A model generated the notes under the pieces. It was not told the origin of the DNA, did not search any database, and was given only the letters and a program-made list of their open reading frames with translations. A stretch of 64,000 nucleotides of DNA from Euryodendron excelsum (taxonomy: Eukaryota > Streptophyta > Magnoliopsida > Ericales > Pentaphylacaceae): positions 3,180,001 through 3,244,000 of the forward strand of contig CM065381.1 of assembly GCA_033060915.1 (NCBI GenBank), in the 5' to 3' direction. How positions within the stretch are numbered: the stretch's first letter is position 1; the number at the start of each line of letters is the position of its first letter. Both the position numbers and the translations under genes were made by a program. This document shows positions 47,080 to 57,290 of the stretch, in pieces.

Positions 47080-49010
47080 ATTAAAATTCAAGGTGGGGGA
47101 TAGAGAATACAAATTCAAGGACTCGAATAAAACTGTTATCATCACCCTCAAGAAAGAATGCATGATTGATGAGGCACAAATGTCCTCTCTAGATACTGAG
47201 TTTGATTAATTATGAATACTTAAAGACATTGAAAATTTCAAAACATTATAAAATAAAATAAAATAAAAGATAATTTAATGTATGAGACTCCGCCATTGTG
47301 AGATGTAGCAAAGAAGAGTAAAAGATGTTATACAGTCTTACCCTACATGCAAAGAAACTGTCTATGTATTTTGAATCCATAAACAGTTCAAATCAAAAAA
47401 TTGTACCATTGTGCCTGGTGGAGATAGAACTAGCGATAAATCTAGACATTTTAAATTTGAAATTTGACAACTCTCCTAGCAAGGTCACAAGAGATTTGTT
47501 TCTTGTGAATCTCCCTAGCCCTAGTGTAAATGACTTGTCTTTTGACAAAATTAGGAAGACAATTTGTCGAAGTGTACCTAAGTTGGTCCAAACACTCCTT
47601 ACCGCATAATTATAAATTAAAAAAAAAAAAAAGTACTCGACTACCCAGCCGCTAAGGCCTCATTTGGCACCACAATGTGGTGGCCTAAAAGCACTTTTTG
47701 ACCGTCAAAGTGCTTAGTACATGTTAGGCTAGACACTTAAACCACTTCCCAATAGAAAGATATGGAAGTTCAAAGCTTTTCTAGGTGAAACAGTTCCACA
47801 TTCCTTCTGCAGAAGCTCTAGTACTTGAAAAGGCAAATTCAATTAGAAGCTACTGCACCACCAGAGGCAGCGTTTGGCGGAGCTTCGTAAAGGACTTCTG
47901 GGCTTTAGAATGGGCCTTAGAAGTTCTTCCATCAAAACATTGTTTGTTTGGTAATATTTTCTAAATGGACTTGTATCAGAAGTGTCTACTGTAGAAGCCC
48001 AAGGAGAGTGGCTTCCGAAACAACTTCTCGCGAAGTAAGCTGTCATTTAAATGATAATCGATAAATTCACGATTTTGTCCTCAAAATTTATTATATCTTG
48101 CCGTTACCGACCCTACTGCTTGCTATAATAACAAATCTAGAATTTGCAAAGACTAAAGACCCAAGCAATCTCGTCATCATTCTCAAAGCTCATACATACA
48201 AATTGTTATATCTATCATATGTGTTCTCCTGTAGATCGCTTGCTTTTCTTTCTTTTTTTTTTTTTTTTTTTTTGGTTCCCCTCTCAAATACTAATTGGTA
48301 TTGATATGAATTATTTGGGCAAATATGACTCTTTTGCTTCCTTTTTTTCTTTTTTTGGCACTAGAATATTCTTAAATGGATGTTGCTGAGAATTCAGCTA
48401 AATGATTGCTTTGTTTTTTTTTTTTTTTTCAGTAAAATATTCATGAATTGATGTACTTATGAATCAGTTAATCTGTTTGAATTGAATTCCAGTACCAATA
48501 AAATTATATTTTATGATGAAACAAGAACAAATCAATTATTCACTAATGCTTTTGCCTATAGTGAATTTAATGAAAGAATTCTATTGTAATAAACCTAATT
48601 GTTCAAGGATAATAATCTTGGTCTTGCTTTATATGTTTGGTAAAGGATAATAATCTTGGTCTTGCTTTATATGTTTCACCAAACGCTTTAACCATTTGAA
48701 AAAGGACTTCATAGGAAAAACTTTTTGAAAAGTCTATTTTAACGAAGGACTTTGATTTGCAGAAGTTACGCCAAAAGAACTCTAAATATGTTTAGTTTTT
48801 AGCATTTAATTACTCTATCTAACTGACCCTAACTCCAGAGATTGAGTGCTTAATAAATATTCCAAGTCCAGCATGGGTGATACAAGTTATATGTTTGATC
48901 ACGAGAACAAGGGGGAGGGGGTGCAATTGAGCTGATTTCATTTGTACAGTTTGGCGAACGTCCATGCCCGTGAAACATTACTTCCTCTTTTAGGTGTAAT
49001 AAACTAAGAA
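47080..49010. other. Intergenic DNA with transposon-like debris
   Basis: A 94-codon frame at 47325-47609 is not recognisable. From 47655 (AAGGCCTCATTTGGCACC) to about 48010, AAAAGCACTTTTTG and CCGAAACAACTTCTCG-type text looks like a degraded DNA transposon. T-runs lie at 48249 and 48413. Confidence 0.4.
48605..48676. repeat. 34-bp direct repeat, period 38
   Basis: AAGGATAATAATCTTGGTCT followed by TGCTTTATATGTTT occurs at 48605-48638 and identically at 48643-48676, with four bases between. Confidence 0.95.
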
Positions 49011-49011
49011 T

Positions 49012-49186
49012 AATGCTATACAATTAAAAAAATTCATACAAAATTTATTATCAGAATAATGTGGTTGGATAATAGTCATTCACTTTAAAACAAGACACCC
49101 ACATTAATGGCTCTTAATTACAATAATGTTACTGCTACATCATTCTTGTGAGTTTTTTGTATAAATTTTTCTGAAAGAATAACATT
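49012..49186. mobile_element. MITE copy, 175 bp, best-preserved terminal inverted repeats
   Basis: The left end runs AATGCTATAC through ATTCATACAAAATTTATT and AGAATAATGTGGTTG. The right end, read in reverse complement, runs AATGTTATTC through AAATTTATACAAAAAACTC and AGAATGATGTAGCAG. The inverted repeats span about 55 bases at each side. Internal words AGTCATTCACTTTAAAAC and CTTAATTACAA are shared with the copies at 32.1, 53.2 and 54.3 kb. Confidence 0.7.
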
Positions 49187-49224
49187 TAACTAATCAATAT
49201 GAGCAATTTTATAGCAACAAGGTC

Positions 49225-49790
49225 CATTTCTGACATCATCATCACCCAGGAAATTCTCTATTCTTCAAGACTAGTAAGAACACGGGGTGGTATGATTCTT
49301 CAAGTTGATCTCAAAAAGGCCTACAATAGACTTAATTGACTTTTTTGAAAAGCTTCATTTTTCAAATAACTGGATTAATCAGGTCATGGGTCATGTCACG
49401 GGTGTTGAATCATCCATTCTGTGGAATTGAGACACTTCATTTTTTAAACCTAATAGTGCCTTGAGACAGGACACTCTTTTCCCCTATCGTTTCATTCTTT
49501 GCATGGATACATTGTCTAGGATGATAATTGAGAAAATGTTAAGTAGGGAGTGGAAAGGTCTGAAAACTTCTAGGAATGGTAGTGTGGCCTTCTCCCTTCG
49601 CCTCTTTGGTGATGATCTTATTTTACTTTCACAAGCTAATGAGGTATGTTGCGACGTTATTCTGGATGTCCTTGAGAATTTCTGTAACACGTCTATGCTT
49701 AAAATCAATCTCCAAAAATCTAAAGTTCTGTGTCCCCTAAAAATAACTGAGCTTGACGAAGATAAATTGACAGCATCTCTGAAAAATTGA
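49225..49790 (+). pseudogene. LINE reverse-transcriptase fragment
   Basis: The beginning (49240-49350) reads like the L1-type segment ITQEIL...GGMILQVDLKKAYNRL, holding the first catalytic Asp region. After stops and a frameshift, the frame at 49461-49790 gives RQDTLFPYRFILCMDTLSRM (equivalent to LRQGDPLSPYLFIL) and FSLRLFGDDLILLSQANEV, in which the usual FADD box is FGDD. The fragment ends after a KINLQKSKV segment. It is truncated and dead. Confidence 0.8.
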
Positions 49791-50079
49791 AATTGGAAGG
49801 GACAAAAGGCTGACAAGGACTAATATAAAAACGTTTCAAATACCCTTTAGCCGGGAGCTGGAATGGCCGGAATGACTGCTGAATGGCCGGTATGACCAGA
49901 AAAGGCAACATCCGACCAGTATGTTTCGGACCTGGCCAGTACAAAACTATTAATAAGACTAATGTAAACTGAATGTGAATGGGAGTGCAAAAGGATGCCT
50001 AGTACCAGCCAGATTAATTTGGAGGAGTACTAAAAAATGACCGAGGATTATGAATGACAGGTTTCATGGGAGGCATTGT

Positions 50080-50300
50080 TATAGCTACAAGCCTGAAAGC
50101 AAAACAGTGGGGCATCTATAGAGGATTGCTGCTCCTACCACCCCAACCAAGCCATGATCGAAAATTGCAAATTCCTTGCACAGAGATACAAATGCTACTT
50201 CGTCCACACCCTCAAGCAAGGTCGAATGAATGATTGCGCTGATTTTCTTGCAAACCTGGGATGAAGATTGTCAAGTTGGATTGGGCCCTCTTCTCCAAGC
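50080..50300 (+). pseudogene. LINE RNase H fragment
   Basis: AKQWGIYRGLLL and, in another frame, HTLKQGRMNDCADFLANLG correspond to two separated blocks of the RNase H domain at the end of plant LINEs (pattern H.YREGN.CAD.LANLG). It may belong to the same element as the 49.2-49.8 kb fragment with the middle deleted. Between them (49800-50080) I recognise nothing. Confidence 0.6.
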
Positions 50301-52156
50301 CGATATGGCGGGAATTATGTTCATTAGGCCCTTTTAAGCACACCATTCCAGTGCCTCTGTCTGTCCTTTTCCTTAGTACCCAGAAAAAGAATATGAGCAG
50401 CAAATCCTGAATCAATCCCCAGAAATAAATTAACCCTTCACTAACATTTATCCTAACATGATAATATAACTGTTTTGTTCCATATACTTTAAAAAAACAA
50501 AAATAAAAACTAATGTATATACAGAGGTAAAAAATGATGATACATAACTATTCCCATCATACTGTTATCGATGAGTACACTTTAACAAGGAACAGCTAGA
50601 TACTGATCACATTAACATTGTGGCTTAGTAGTTCTCAAAGAATCCAATTCTATCATCATGGACACTCCTAGTCAAATTAGGTATAGATCATGCTTGTCTG
50701 CTGCCGTAAAGCAAACTTCAGCTAAATGTCAACCATGGTGTCGAAATAGATTGAAAATCTAAAGCTCGCATGTTTAGGTCGGCAACTCTAGATTGGTGAT
50801 TTCAGACCCCCTGAACACCAACAACAAAGAGTCAGATCAAAACCACTAATAATAAGAATACTACGATACTATGTAAACCAGACTTTGATAGTTAAATTAG
50901 TCTCTCTGTACGTAATTTTATCCCTCTCAAGCTACTATGGCTACAAAATTTACAATAGTAACAATACCCGATCAAGTTACCAAGCTAGAACTGCAAATAA
51001 GCTTGGGATCCAATAATTTGCACCAGTATTTTACTATCTTCTATAGGGCATATACTTTTGATAAATATGATTAATTGGACATATTTTTCAGCTGTTATCT
51101 TCAAGTCTGGCCTTCTTTATAGACAAAATAAATTATAAATTATGAGTGCAACCATGAATCCAAATGCCATAAAAATTAAGACCTTCATAAGAAATCTACA
51201 TATCCTGCATATATAAATTTTTGTGATAAGTATTGTATAATTATTAATTTTCTTGCTGCCGTGTGCCTGTCCTATGGTGCTTCCATTCCCTGCTCATGTC
51301 CAAACGATTTTGAATGCAGAATGGGTAGTTCTTTTGTGTTGTAGACTGAACTTCGATTTTTATCCTCAATTACATATTTTCCAAACATGATTCGACTGTA
51401 GCCAGCTCATTTTCTATCACGAACACAACTACCCACAGCAAGAACTTCAAGAAATGATTGGATAGATGAGAACCTCAAATACATCAAACAAGTTATAAGG
51501 CATAACTTGCAACACAATGACAGATACACCATCAGAATCCAAATAGGCAGAAGTAGAAGAGACCCAACATGATTCTTAATGTATACCTCAGCCGGTGCCG
51601 AAATGATATCAGAACTCAATCAGTCACTCAGTCTCCTGCACGAATACAAATAACTGCTTGGATTGTACTTTGTTGTGAGAGATAGAAAATGAAAGTCAAT
51701 ACCTTGGCCTCTCACACTTGGTAACATGTTTAGACATTATAGATGCCTACAATTAGACCCAGGGTTGCGATTTAATTTTGTCTCAATTACCCAAAAAAAC
51801 AAATTAGAAACATATCATTGAACTGCAAAAGATTCATGTTGTGTTTGGAAACAACCACAGTTACACCTACATGAACTAAGGGGATAACAATGTTGGCCCG
51901 CGATCTACTTTATTTACAGCGTTTACTTCGTTCCAATCATTGTTTCCACATCACTGAAGCCACACCCATTTCCACCCATTAACACGTACTTGGAAACCTG
52001 AAAACAAAGAAGCAAACCACTCCAATCTGATAATTACATTATAGGTTGGAGCAAACAAAATTCACAGAAGGAAACAAATCCAACTTGTTTCAGCAAGTTT
52101 ACAGATCCTAATTCCTAACCCTCACAGTACAAAATGTTAGATGTAAACAAATACAC
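50301..52156. other. Expected 3' continuation of the afadin-like gene; no further exon recognised
   Basis: I read the minus strand for the next exons of the gene starting at 52.4 kb and found none with the expected coiled-coil sequence. Two acceptor-like sites (about 51640 and 51985) would each give an in-frame stop within a few codons. The frame at 51407-51619 is unrecognised. Confidence 0.45.
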
Positions 52157-52740
52157 CGTTGTCTCTGCTCATTAGCAGACTCTCTAAATTCAATATCGCG
52201 TTGCCTCTGCTGTAACAGAGCATATATGCAATGGCAAGTTCGCGAAATCGAAACCTACCCAAGACACGAATTCCAAATCAAAACCAAAAACCTTTAACAG
52301 CAAAAATATGCAGAACTACAAATTCAAAAACAAAAGATAGCACACCGGATCACTTGCAAAAAGATCAAGCGACGCCGAAAATCCGAAGGCAACGAGCGTC
52401 TGGTTCAGGTACTTCGCGTAATGCTCCATGTTTCCCTAATCGGCAAATGTGTACTCTCTATGTAAAGGCATCAGAACAGTAGATTCAAGGCAATTCCCAA
52501 GGAATGACGAAGTAGAACCAAGGAATTGGAGAGGAAGAATATGAGCTCACCTGATTCCGAAACTGGATTTTGAAGAACAGTAAATGAGTAAGAGATGCTG
52601 AATTTTGAAGCACATTGTCAGGATTTTGAGAAATTATACTCTGAGATCGAAGTCTGTATCAGTTGAAAGCATTGTTGAGAACTTCTTCAGGCTTGTAATG
52701 GTGGATTCGGAGAGAGAGACCGGCGCGGGGGGAGGGTGGG
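52157..52740 (-). pseudogene. 5' fragment of an afadin/alpha-actinin-binding-protein-like gene
   Basis: Minus strand. A CT-rich leader ends in GGAATCAG|GTGAGC at 52551. A 115-bp leader intron ends at 52436. ATG at 52429 begins exon 1 (52346-52429, MEHYAKYLNQTLVAFGFSAS then LDLFASDP). Exon 2 (52157-52254) joins in phase 0 and encodes VSISRTCHCIYALLQQRQRD then IEFRESANEQRQ, ending CG|GTGTAT. This matches, from memory, the N-terminus of plant ADIP/SSX2IP-like coiled-coil proteins, in Arabidopsis a microtubule-associated protein (At5g57410). The family continues with a long coiled coil (about 370 residues). None of it was found downstream, where LINE relics lie. Splice sites and frame in the surviving part are intact, so either the truncation is recent or a very long intron hides the rest. 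Confidence 0.7.
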
Positions 52741-52822
52741 GGGTGAAATTGAAATGAGGAATGCTCCAAGCAGCTGCAGTTGAAAATGTAACCCATTAGT
52801 TAGTGACCATGATGGGTGACAT

Positions 52823-52863
52823 ATCAATTGAATCTCACTATCAGTTGGTGAGATTCAATTGAT
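52823..52863. repeat. Perfect 16-bp inverted repeat
   Basis: ATCAATTGAATCTCAC (52823-52838) and GTGAGATTCAATTGAT (52848-52863) are exact complements around a 9-base loop. The equivalent site in unit 2 (about 53905-53943) has lost several pairings. Confidence 0.9.
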
Positions 52864-53004
52864 GCGGTCACTTATTTGGTGACTTACTGACAATCGTGAC
52901 CGTAAGTAGCAATCTTTAATTTAAATTTAAAGAAAATTGAAACGGTTGAGTGGTAAATTCAGTAGTTTTAAGCATATGCTGTTAAATTTTGTACTTTTTC
53001 TACT

Positions 53005-53110
53005 GAAGTGGTTCGTTCAACTCGCTTCCACAAGTGATAACACTTGGATTCAAGTCCTCGTAGTCATTGGTGGAGTTGAACTTATTCTGCAAGATTTCTA
53101 GCACAGAGTC
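53005..53110 (+). mobile_element. tRNA-like (SINE-like) segment, unit 1
   Basis: ACTGAAGTGGTTCGTTCAAC resembles an A-box region, and CTTGGATTCAAGTCCTCG a B box (GGTTCRANNCC) about 45 bases downstream, followed by GTAGTCATTGGTGG. The same segment is at 54069-54174 in unit 2. The boxes are degenerate; it is tentative. Confidence 0.3.
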
Positions 53111-53216
53111 GCCTAAGACTGGGCATATGCACAAATGGTTGGAGGTGCTGCAAGCCAATGCTTTCTAACAAATATGAAAGTAGCTTATCTACATATTTAT
53201 TTTACACAAAAAAAAA

Positions 53217-53370
53217 AATACTATACAACATTACAATCATAAAATTCATACAGAAATGATCACCAAAATAATATAGTTGAATAAAAGTCATTCACTTTAA
53301 AACAAAATAACACAATGCCATATTATTTTGGTGAGATTTTCTCTACAAATTTTTTTAAAAAACTAGCATT
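53217..53370. mobile_element. MITE copy in unit 1
   Basis: AATACTATACAACATTAC ... ATTCATACAGAAATGATCACC at the left, GGTGAGATTTTCTCTACAAA ... CTAGCATT at the right; interior AGTCATTCACTTTAAAACAA. The equivalent in unit 2 is 54277-54419 (AATGCTATAC ... TTGCATT). Confidence 0.65.
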
Positions 53371-53519
53371 TTCTTTTTTTAATTCAAAATTTATTTATAA
53401 AAAAAATAATTTTTGTAGACATTTTGTACAAAAAACCACCACAATGATGTTGCAGTGGCATTTTTAGAATTAAAAACTATTATCATAGTTGTTTCGTTTT
53501 AAAGTGAATGACTTTCATT

Positions 53520-53723
53520 TTTTTTTTTTAAGTAACCAAACTCGACACAACTCATTAAAAACAGAAAGTGGGAGACGATTTTTAAAGTAACACGCACCCC
53601 AACTCTCTTAATATGAGAGAGTCAGTCCAACACAAAACACCTCTGCGGTCTCGGGCTAAAGAGTCCCGCCCACACATGGCAAGCCCAAAGACCTGAGGAA
53701 TGTATCTCCCGCACATGATTTAT
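53520..53723 (-). mobile_element. Retroposon insertion (unit 1), minus orientation
   Basis: Starts with a T run (a poly(A) tail on the minus strand) and is flanked by TGACTTTCATT (53509-53519) and TGATTCTCATT (53724-53734), two diverged copies of an 11-bp target-site duplication. The body (GTCTCGGGCTAAAGAGTCCC, ACATGGCAAGCCCAAAGACC) has no open frame. No clear A and B boxes, so SINE or truncated LINE tail remains open. Confidence 0.6.
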
Positions 53724-54276
53724 TGATTCTCATTCAACCACATCATTTTGATGAGAAGTTATTGACTCTCATTGAAATAAGGACTGCTACCAACAGCCGC
53801 GGTAGTGAGTCAGTAACTAACTGATAAGTGACACATCAGTTAGTAGGACCCAGTTGATATATCACCTATTAGCTAGTGACTGACCCACAGCTGATGAGTG
53901 ACACATTAATTGGGTCTCACTATCAGTTGGTGAGATTCAATTGAGACTGACCGACAATTCTGACTGTGAGTAGCATTTTTCAATTTAAATTAAAAGAAAA
54001 TTGAAACGGTCAAGTGGTAAATTCGATAGTTTTAAGCATCTGTAGTTAAATTTTGTACTTTTTCTACTGAAGTGGTTTGTTCAACTCGCTTCCGCAAGTG
54101 AGAGCACTTGGATTCAAGTCCTCGTAGTCACCGGTGGAGTTGAACTTATTCTGCAAGATCTCTAGCGCAAAGTTGCTTGAGACTGGGCATATGCGCAAAT
54201 GGTTGGAGATGCTGCAAGGCAATGCTTTCTGACAGATATGAGAGTAGCTTATCTGCATATTTGTTTTGCATAAAAA

Positions 54277-54419
54277 AATGCTATACAACACTACAATCAA
54301 AAAATTCATATAGAAATTATCACTAGAATAATATAGTTGAATAAGAATCATTCACTTTAAGACAAAATAACACAATGTCATATCATTTTGGTGAGATTTT
54401 CTCTAAAAAAAATTGCATT
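54277..54419. mobile_element. MITE copy in unit 2
   Basis: Duplicate of the element at 53217-53370: AATGCTATACAACACTAC on the left and TTGCATT on the right, with the interior ATCATTCACTTTAAGACAA. Some 3' terminal bases are lost compared with unit 1. Confidence 0.6.
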
Positions 54420-54569
54420 TTCTTTTTTTAATTCAAAATTTATTTATAAAAAAACAATTTTTGTAGACATTTTGTACAAAAAAAACCACCACAATAATGT
54501 TACAGTGGCATTTTTAGAATTAAAAACCATTATCATAGTTGTTTCACTTTAAAGTGAATGACTCTCATT

Positions 54570-54778
54570 TTTTTTTTTTTTTTGAATTAACTAAACTCAA
54601 CACAATTCGTTAAGAACGGAAAGTGGGGAATGGTTTTTAAAGCAACACGCACCCCAAGTCTCTTAATGTGAGAGAGTTAGTCCAACACAAAACACCCCCG
54701 CCGTCTCAAGCTAAAGAGTCCCGCTCACACATGGCAAGCCCAAAGACCTGAGGAACGTGTCTCCCGCACATGATTTAT
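54570..54778 (-). mobile_element. Retroposon insertion (unit 2), with perfect 11-bp target-site duplication
   Basis: TGACTCTCATT flanks it exactly on both sides (54559-54569 and 54779-54789). A T run lies next to the left copy, as expected for a poly(A) tail on the minus strand. The host is a MITE (about 54450-54847) whose halves resume on either side. Confidence 0.75.
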
Positions 54779-54847
54779 TGACTCTCATTCAACCATATCA
54801 TTTTGATAATAAGTTATGTAAAAAAAAATTTATAATCATACAACATT

Positions 54848-55610
54848 ACCCGTTTATATATAAGGTTGATACATAAAACATAGGATAGCCCCGGTAAGAG
54901 TCACAAACAAAGGCTGGTAATATGAACGAGGGTGGAGTCCATAACTTGGCCAATCAATCAACATATGTCGGATATTGACCTGCACGATCGAGGAGAGCCC
55001 TGCATTAAAGGACCAAAACTAAAGGTGAGATCAGTGGTGCAGTCACTTAAGGTCTAGAGGGGTACTTGCCCATTCAACTTTTAAAAATTACATTTTTAGT
55101 CATAATTTTTGAAATTTTTTTATCAATTTGTTCCTCTTGAAAATTTATAAATGCCCTTTTCAATAATTAAAAATTGAACAAATTACACAATTGGTCCCTG
55201 TAGTTTACATTGTGTCTCAAGTTAGTCCTTGCACTTCTAGTTAAGTCAATTTAATCCCTAAATTTAATGAATTATGACCTAACCGTCCAATTGATAACGG
55301 GTGAGAGGGTTTTGGATGAAAACTCCCTCATGTGAGCTGGACGATGAGAGCTCCGAAGGCTTTTTGGGAAAATCTTCCCATTTCCCTCCTTTATACCCTC
55401 TCAGTAACGATAGCCCTAATAGAATGCTTAAAATACACAAAGGCCAAACGAAGCATTTTGGGAATTTTTTTAAAATCGACCATTAACGATGAAGAGAACA
55501 CGATTGGAAGATGTTGAACCAAGAAAAAGAAGATGGTCGTGTGTAGGGTTGGCAATGAAGCACCCCATTACGGGAAGTGTAATATTAAGCTTTGATCTTT
55601 GTGTGTGTGT
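54848..55610. other. Intergenic DNA without a gene
   Basis: Contains phrases typical of plant transposon ends (ACAATTGGTCCCTGTAGTTT, TTAGTCCTTGCAC, TTTAATCCCTAAATTTA near 55185-55265). The overlapping frames at 55301-55517 are unrecognised. Confidence 0.45.
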
Positions 55611-55697
55611 ATATATATATGGAGACTGTTGATGTGTTTTGGGAGTGCCACTTTATGTATGTGGCTGTCAGCGGGTGCATATATATATGGAGACTGT
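55611..55697. repeat. 19-bp direct repeat at the truncated end of the gypsy element
   Basis: ATATATATATGGAGACTGT is present at 55611-55629 and again at 55679-55697. The second copy abuts the last recognisable reverse-transcriptase sequence. It marks the 3' breakpoint of the element. Confidence 0.85.
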
Positions 55698-56648
55698 GAT
55701 ACCATAAACTCTAGGAATTTTTTGAGGCCACCCTGAACGCACATTTAGCTGGGTTTAACTTCATCTTGCAGTGCCTGAGGGTTTGGAAGGTTTCTTTCAA
55801 ATCCCCCAAGTGGTCAAGAGTTCGTTTGCTCTTTACTAGCATGTCCTCCACATACACTTCCACGTTCCTTCCTATATGGGACTTGAACATTCTGTTGACT
55901 TACCTCTGATAAGTTGCCCCGACGTTCTTCAGGTCGAAGGGTATCACTTTGTAACAGTACAATCCTCTATTAGTGATGAAGATGATGTGTTCCTGATCTC
56001 GTTCTGCCATTTTGATCTGGTTGTACCCTGAGACGTCCATGAAGGAGAGTATCTCGTACCCGGCAGTAAAGTCGACCAGAAGGTCAATGGTAGGCAAGGG
56101 GAAGCTGTCTTTGGGGCAAGTCTTGTTAAGATCGGTGAAATCCATACACATCTGCCATTTCCCATTCGCCTTCTTCACCATCACACGTTCGAGAGCCAGG
56201 TCGAGTACTGTGCTTCTTTGATGAATATAGCTTGGACGAGCTTTTTCACTTTTTCTGTGATGACGTCGTTACGCTCTAGAGCAAAGCTTCTCCTTTTCTG
56301 CTTGATGGGCCTGGCCTCTGGTGAAATGTTAAGGTAGTGGGCAGCAATCTTGGGGTCTATACCTAGCATATCTTCATAGGTCCATGTGAAGACATCAGCG
56401 TTGTCCCTCAAGAATCTTCACAGCTCCTGCTTGAGTTGCTCAGGAGCGGCAAACCTAATCATTACAACCTTCGGCAAACGTGTGCTATCCACCTGGGCTG
56501 TACTGTGGATGGGGACTTGTTCTAGCTCTTTCACGGGTTCTTCTCGCCTAAGTTCTTCCTCGTCTCTGACTTCCATCTCTTCTATCACGAGGGCCTCCTT
56601 GCCGACGTCCCTCTTGAGGGATGCCAAGTAGCATTCTCTTGTTGTCAC
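55698..56648 (-). pseudogene. Ty3/gypsy reverse transcriptase, truncated and broken
   Basis: Minus strand, in order: a pre-RT segment with NADVFTWTYEDMLGIDP (about 56405-56355), QYSTWLSNV (about 56207), then after a one-base deletion NGKWQMCMDFTDLNKTCPKD (about 56170-56100), SFMDVSGYNQIKM (catalytic Asp kept, one residue short), a stop after GATYQR (55912), VYVEDMLVKS (the YVDD box changed to YVED) and NPAKCAF. The sequence ends near 55698 before RNase H and integrase. TGG to TGA and CAG to TAG changes account for most stops. Non-functional. Confidence 0.9.
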
Positions 56649-57290
56649 CTAATCGCCCTTTATAGTTCCTACCTCATGCTCTGTAGGAAACTTCAATCTT
56701 AGGTGATACGTGGACGTGACTGCCTTGAACTGATTCAGGGTCGTACGCCCTATGATCATATTATAGGCCGAGGGGCAGTCCACGACCAAAAAGTTGACCA
56801 GCCTCATAGCTTGTTGGGGGTCGTCCCCCAGGGTGACGGGTAACTCAATGGACCCTATGGGGGTGACCCTATCATTAGTGAACCCCACCAGGGCAGAGGT
56901 CATGGGTTTTAGTGATTCTCTCTATATCTGTAGTCGTTCGAAGGCTCCCCAAAAGAGGATGTTAGCCGATCTGCCACTGTCAATAAGGATTTGCCGGGTT
57001 CTAAAGTTAGAAATGATAGCGCTGACCACCAGGTCGTCATCATGTAGGTGACTCAATTTTACTACTTTGTTCTCAGTGAACACTATGTCTGGAACATCTG
57101 GTCGGGCCTTCATGCGCGGCCTGTCTATAGTGAACACCTCTGCTTGCTTGGCTCTCGTAGCATGGTTCTTCTTGGCAAATGAAGACTCACCACCACCTCT
57201 GAATCCTCCAGTAATGACCTTTATCTCTCCGATCGAACGTTGGTGTGCTAGGGCTCTTTTTGAGCTCTTCCTCTCTACTACGCGTGCTCA
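56649..57290 (-). pseudogene. Ty3/gypsy protease region, broken
   Basis: Minus strand, following gag. The segment ILIDSGRSANILFWGAFERL (about 57000-56945) holds the aspartic-protease DSG triad and flap-side sequence. Upstream is a KVITGGFRGGGESS linker, downstream a conserved PVTLG..P and AYNMIIGRTTLNQFKAVTST segment. Stops occur at about 56922 and 56649, each where relatives are expected to have Gln. Confidence 0.85.

Larger units (their letters stand above)
52800..54820. repeat. Tandem duplication of a roughly 1-kb composite block
   Basis: Unit 1 (about 52800-53765) and unit 2 (about 53864-54820) align with an offset of 1055-1064 bp. Anchors include CACTTGGATTCAAGTCCTCG (53041 and 54105) and CCCGCACATGATTTATTGA (53708 and 54763). 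Each unit holds, in order, an inverted repeat, a tRNA-like segment, one MITE, and a second MITE interrupted by a poly(A) retroposon. Because the nested insertions are shared, the duplication came after them. Confidence 0.9.

Noticed and set aside
47325..47609. 94-codon plus-strand frame
   Set aside because: No recognisable similarity, no splice or promoter support, in AT-rich DNA; could be chance.
52231..52482. Plus-strand 83-codon frame
   Set aside because: It lies antisense to the two well-spliced afadin-like exons; its Lys/Asn/Gln-rich composition is a reverse reading of the intron and exons.
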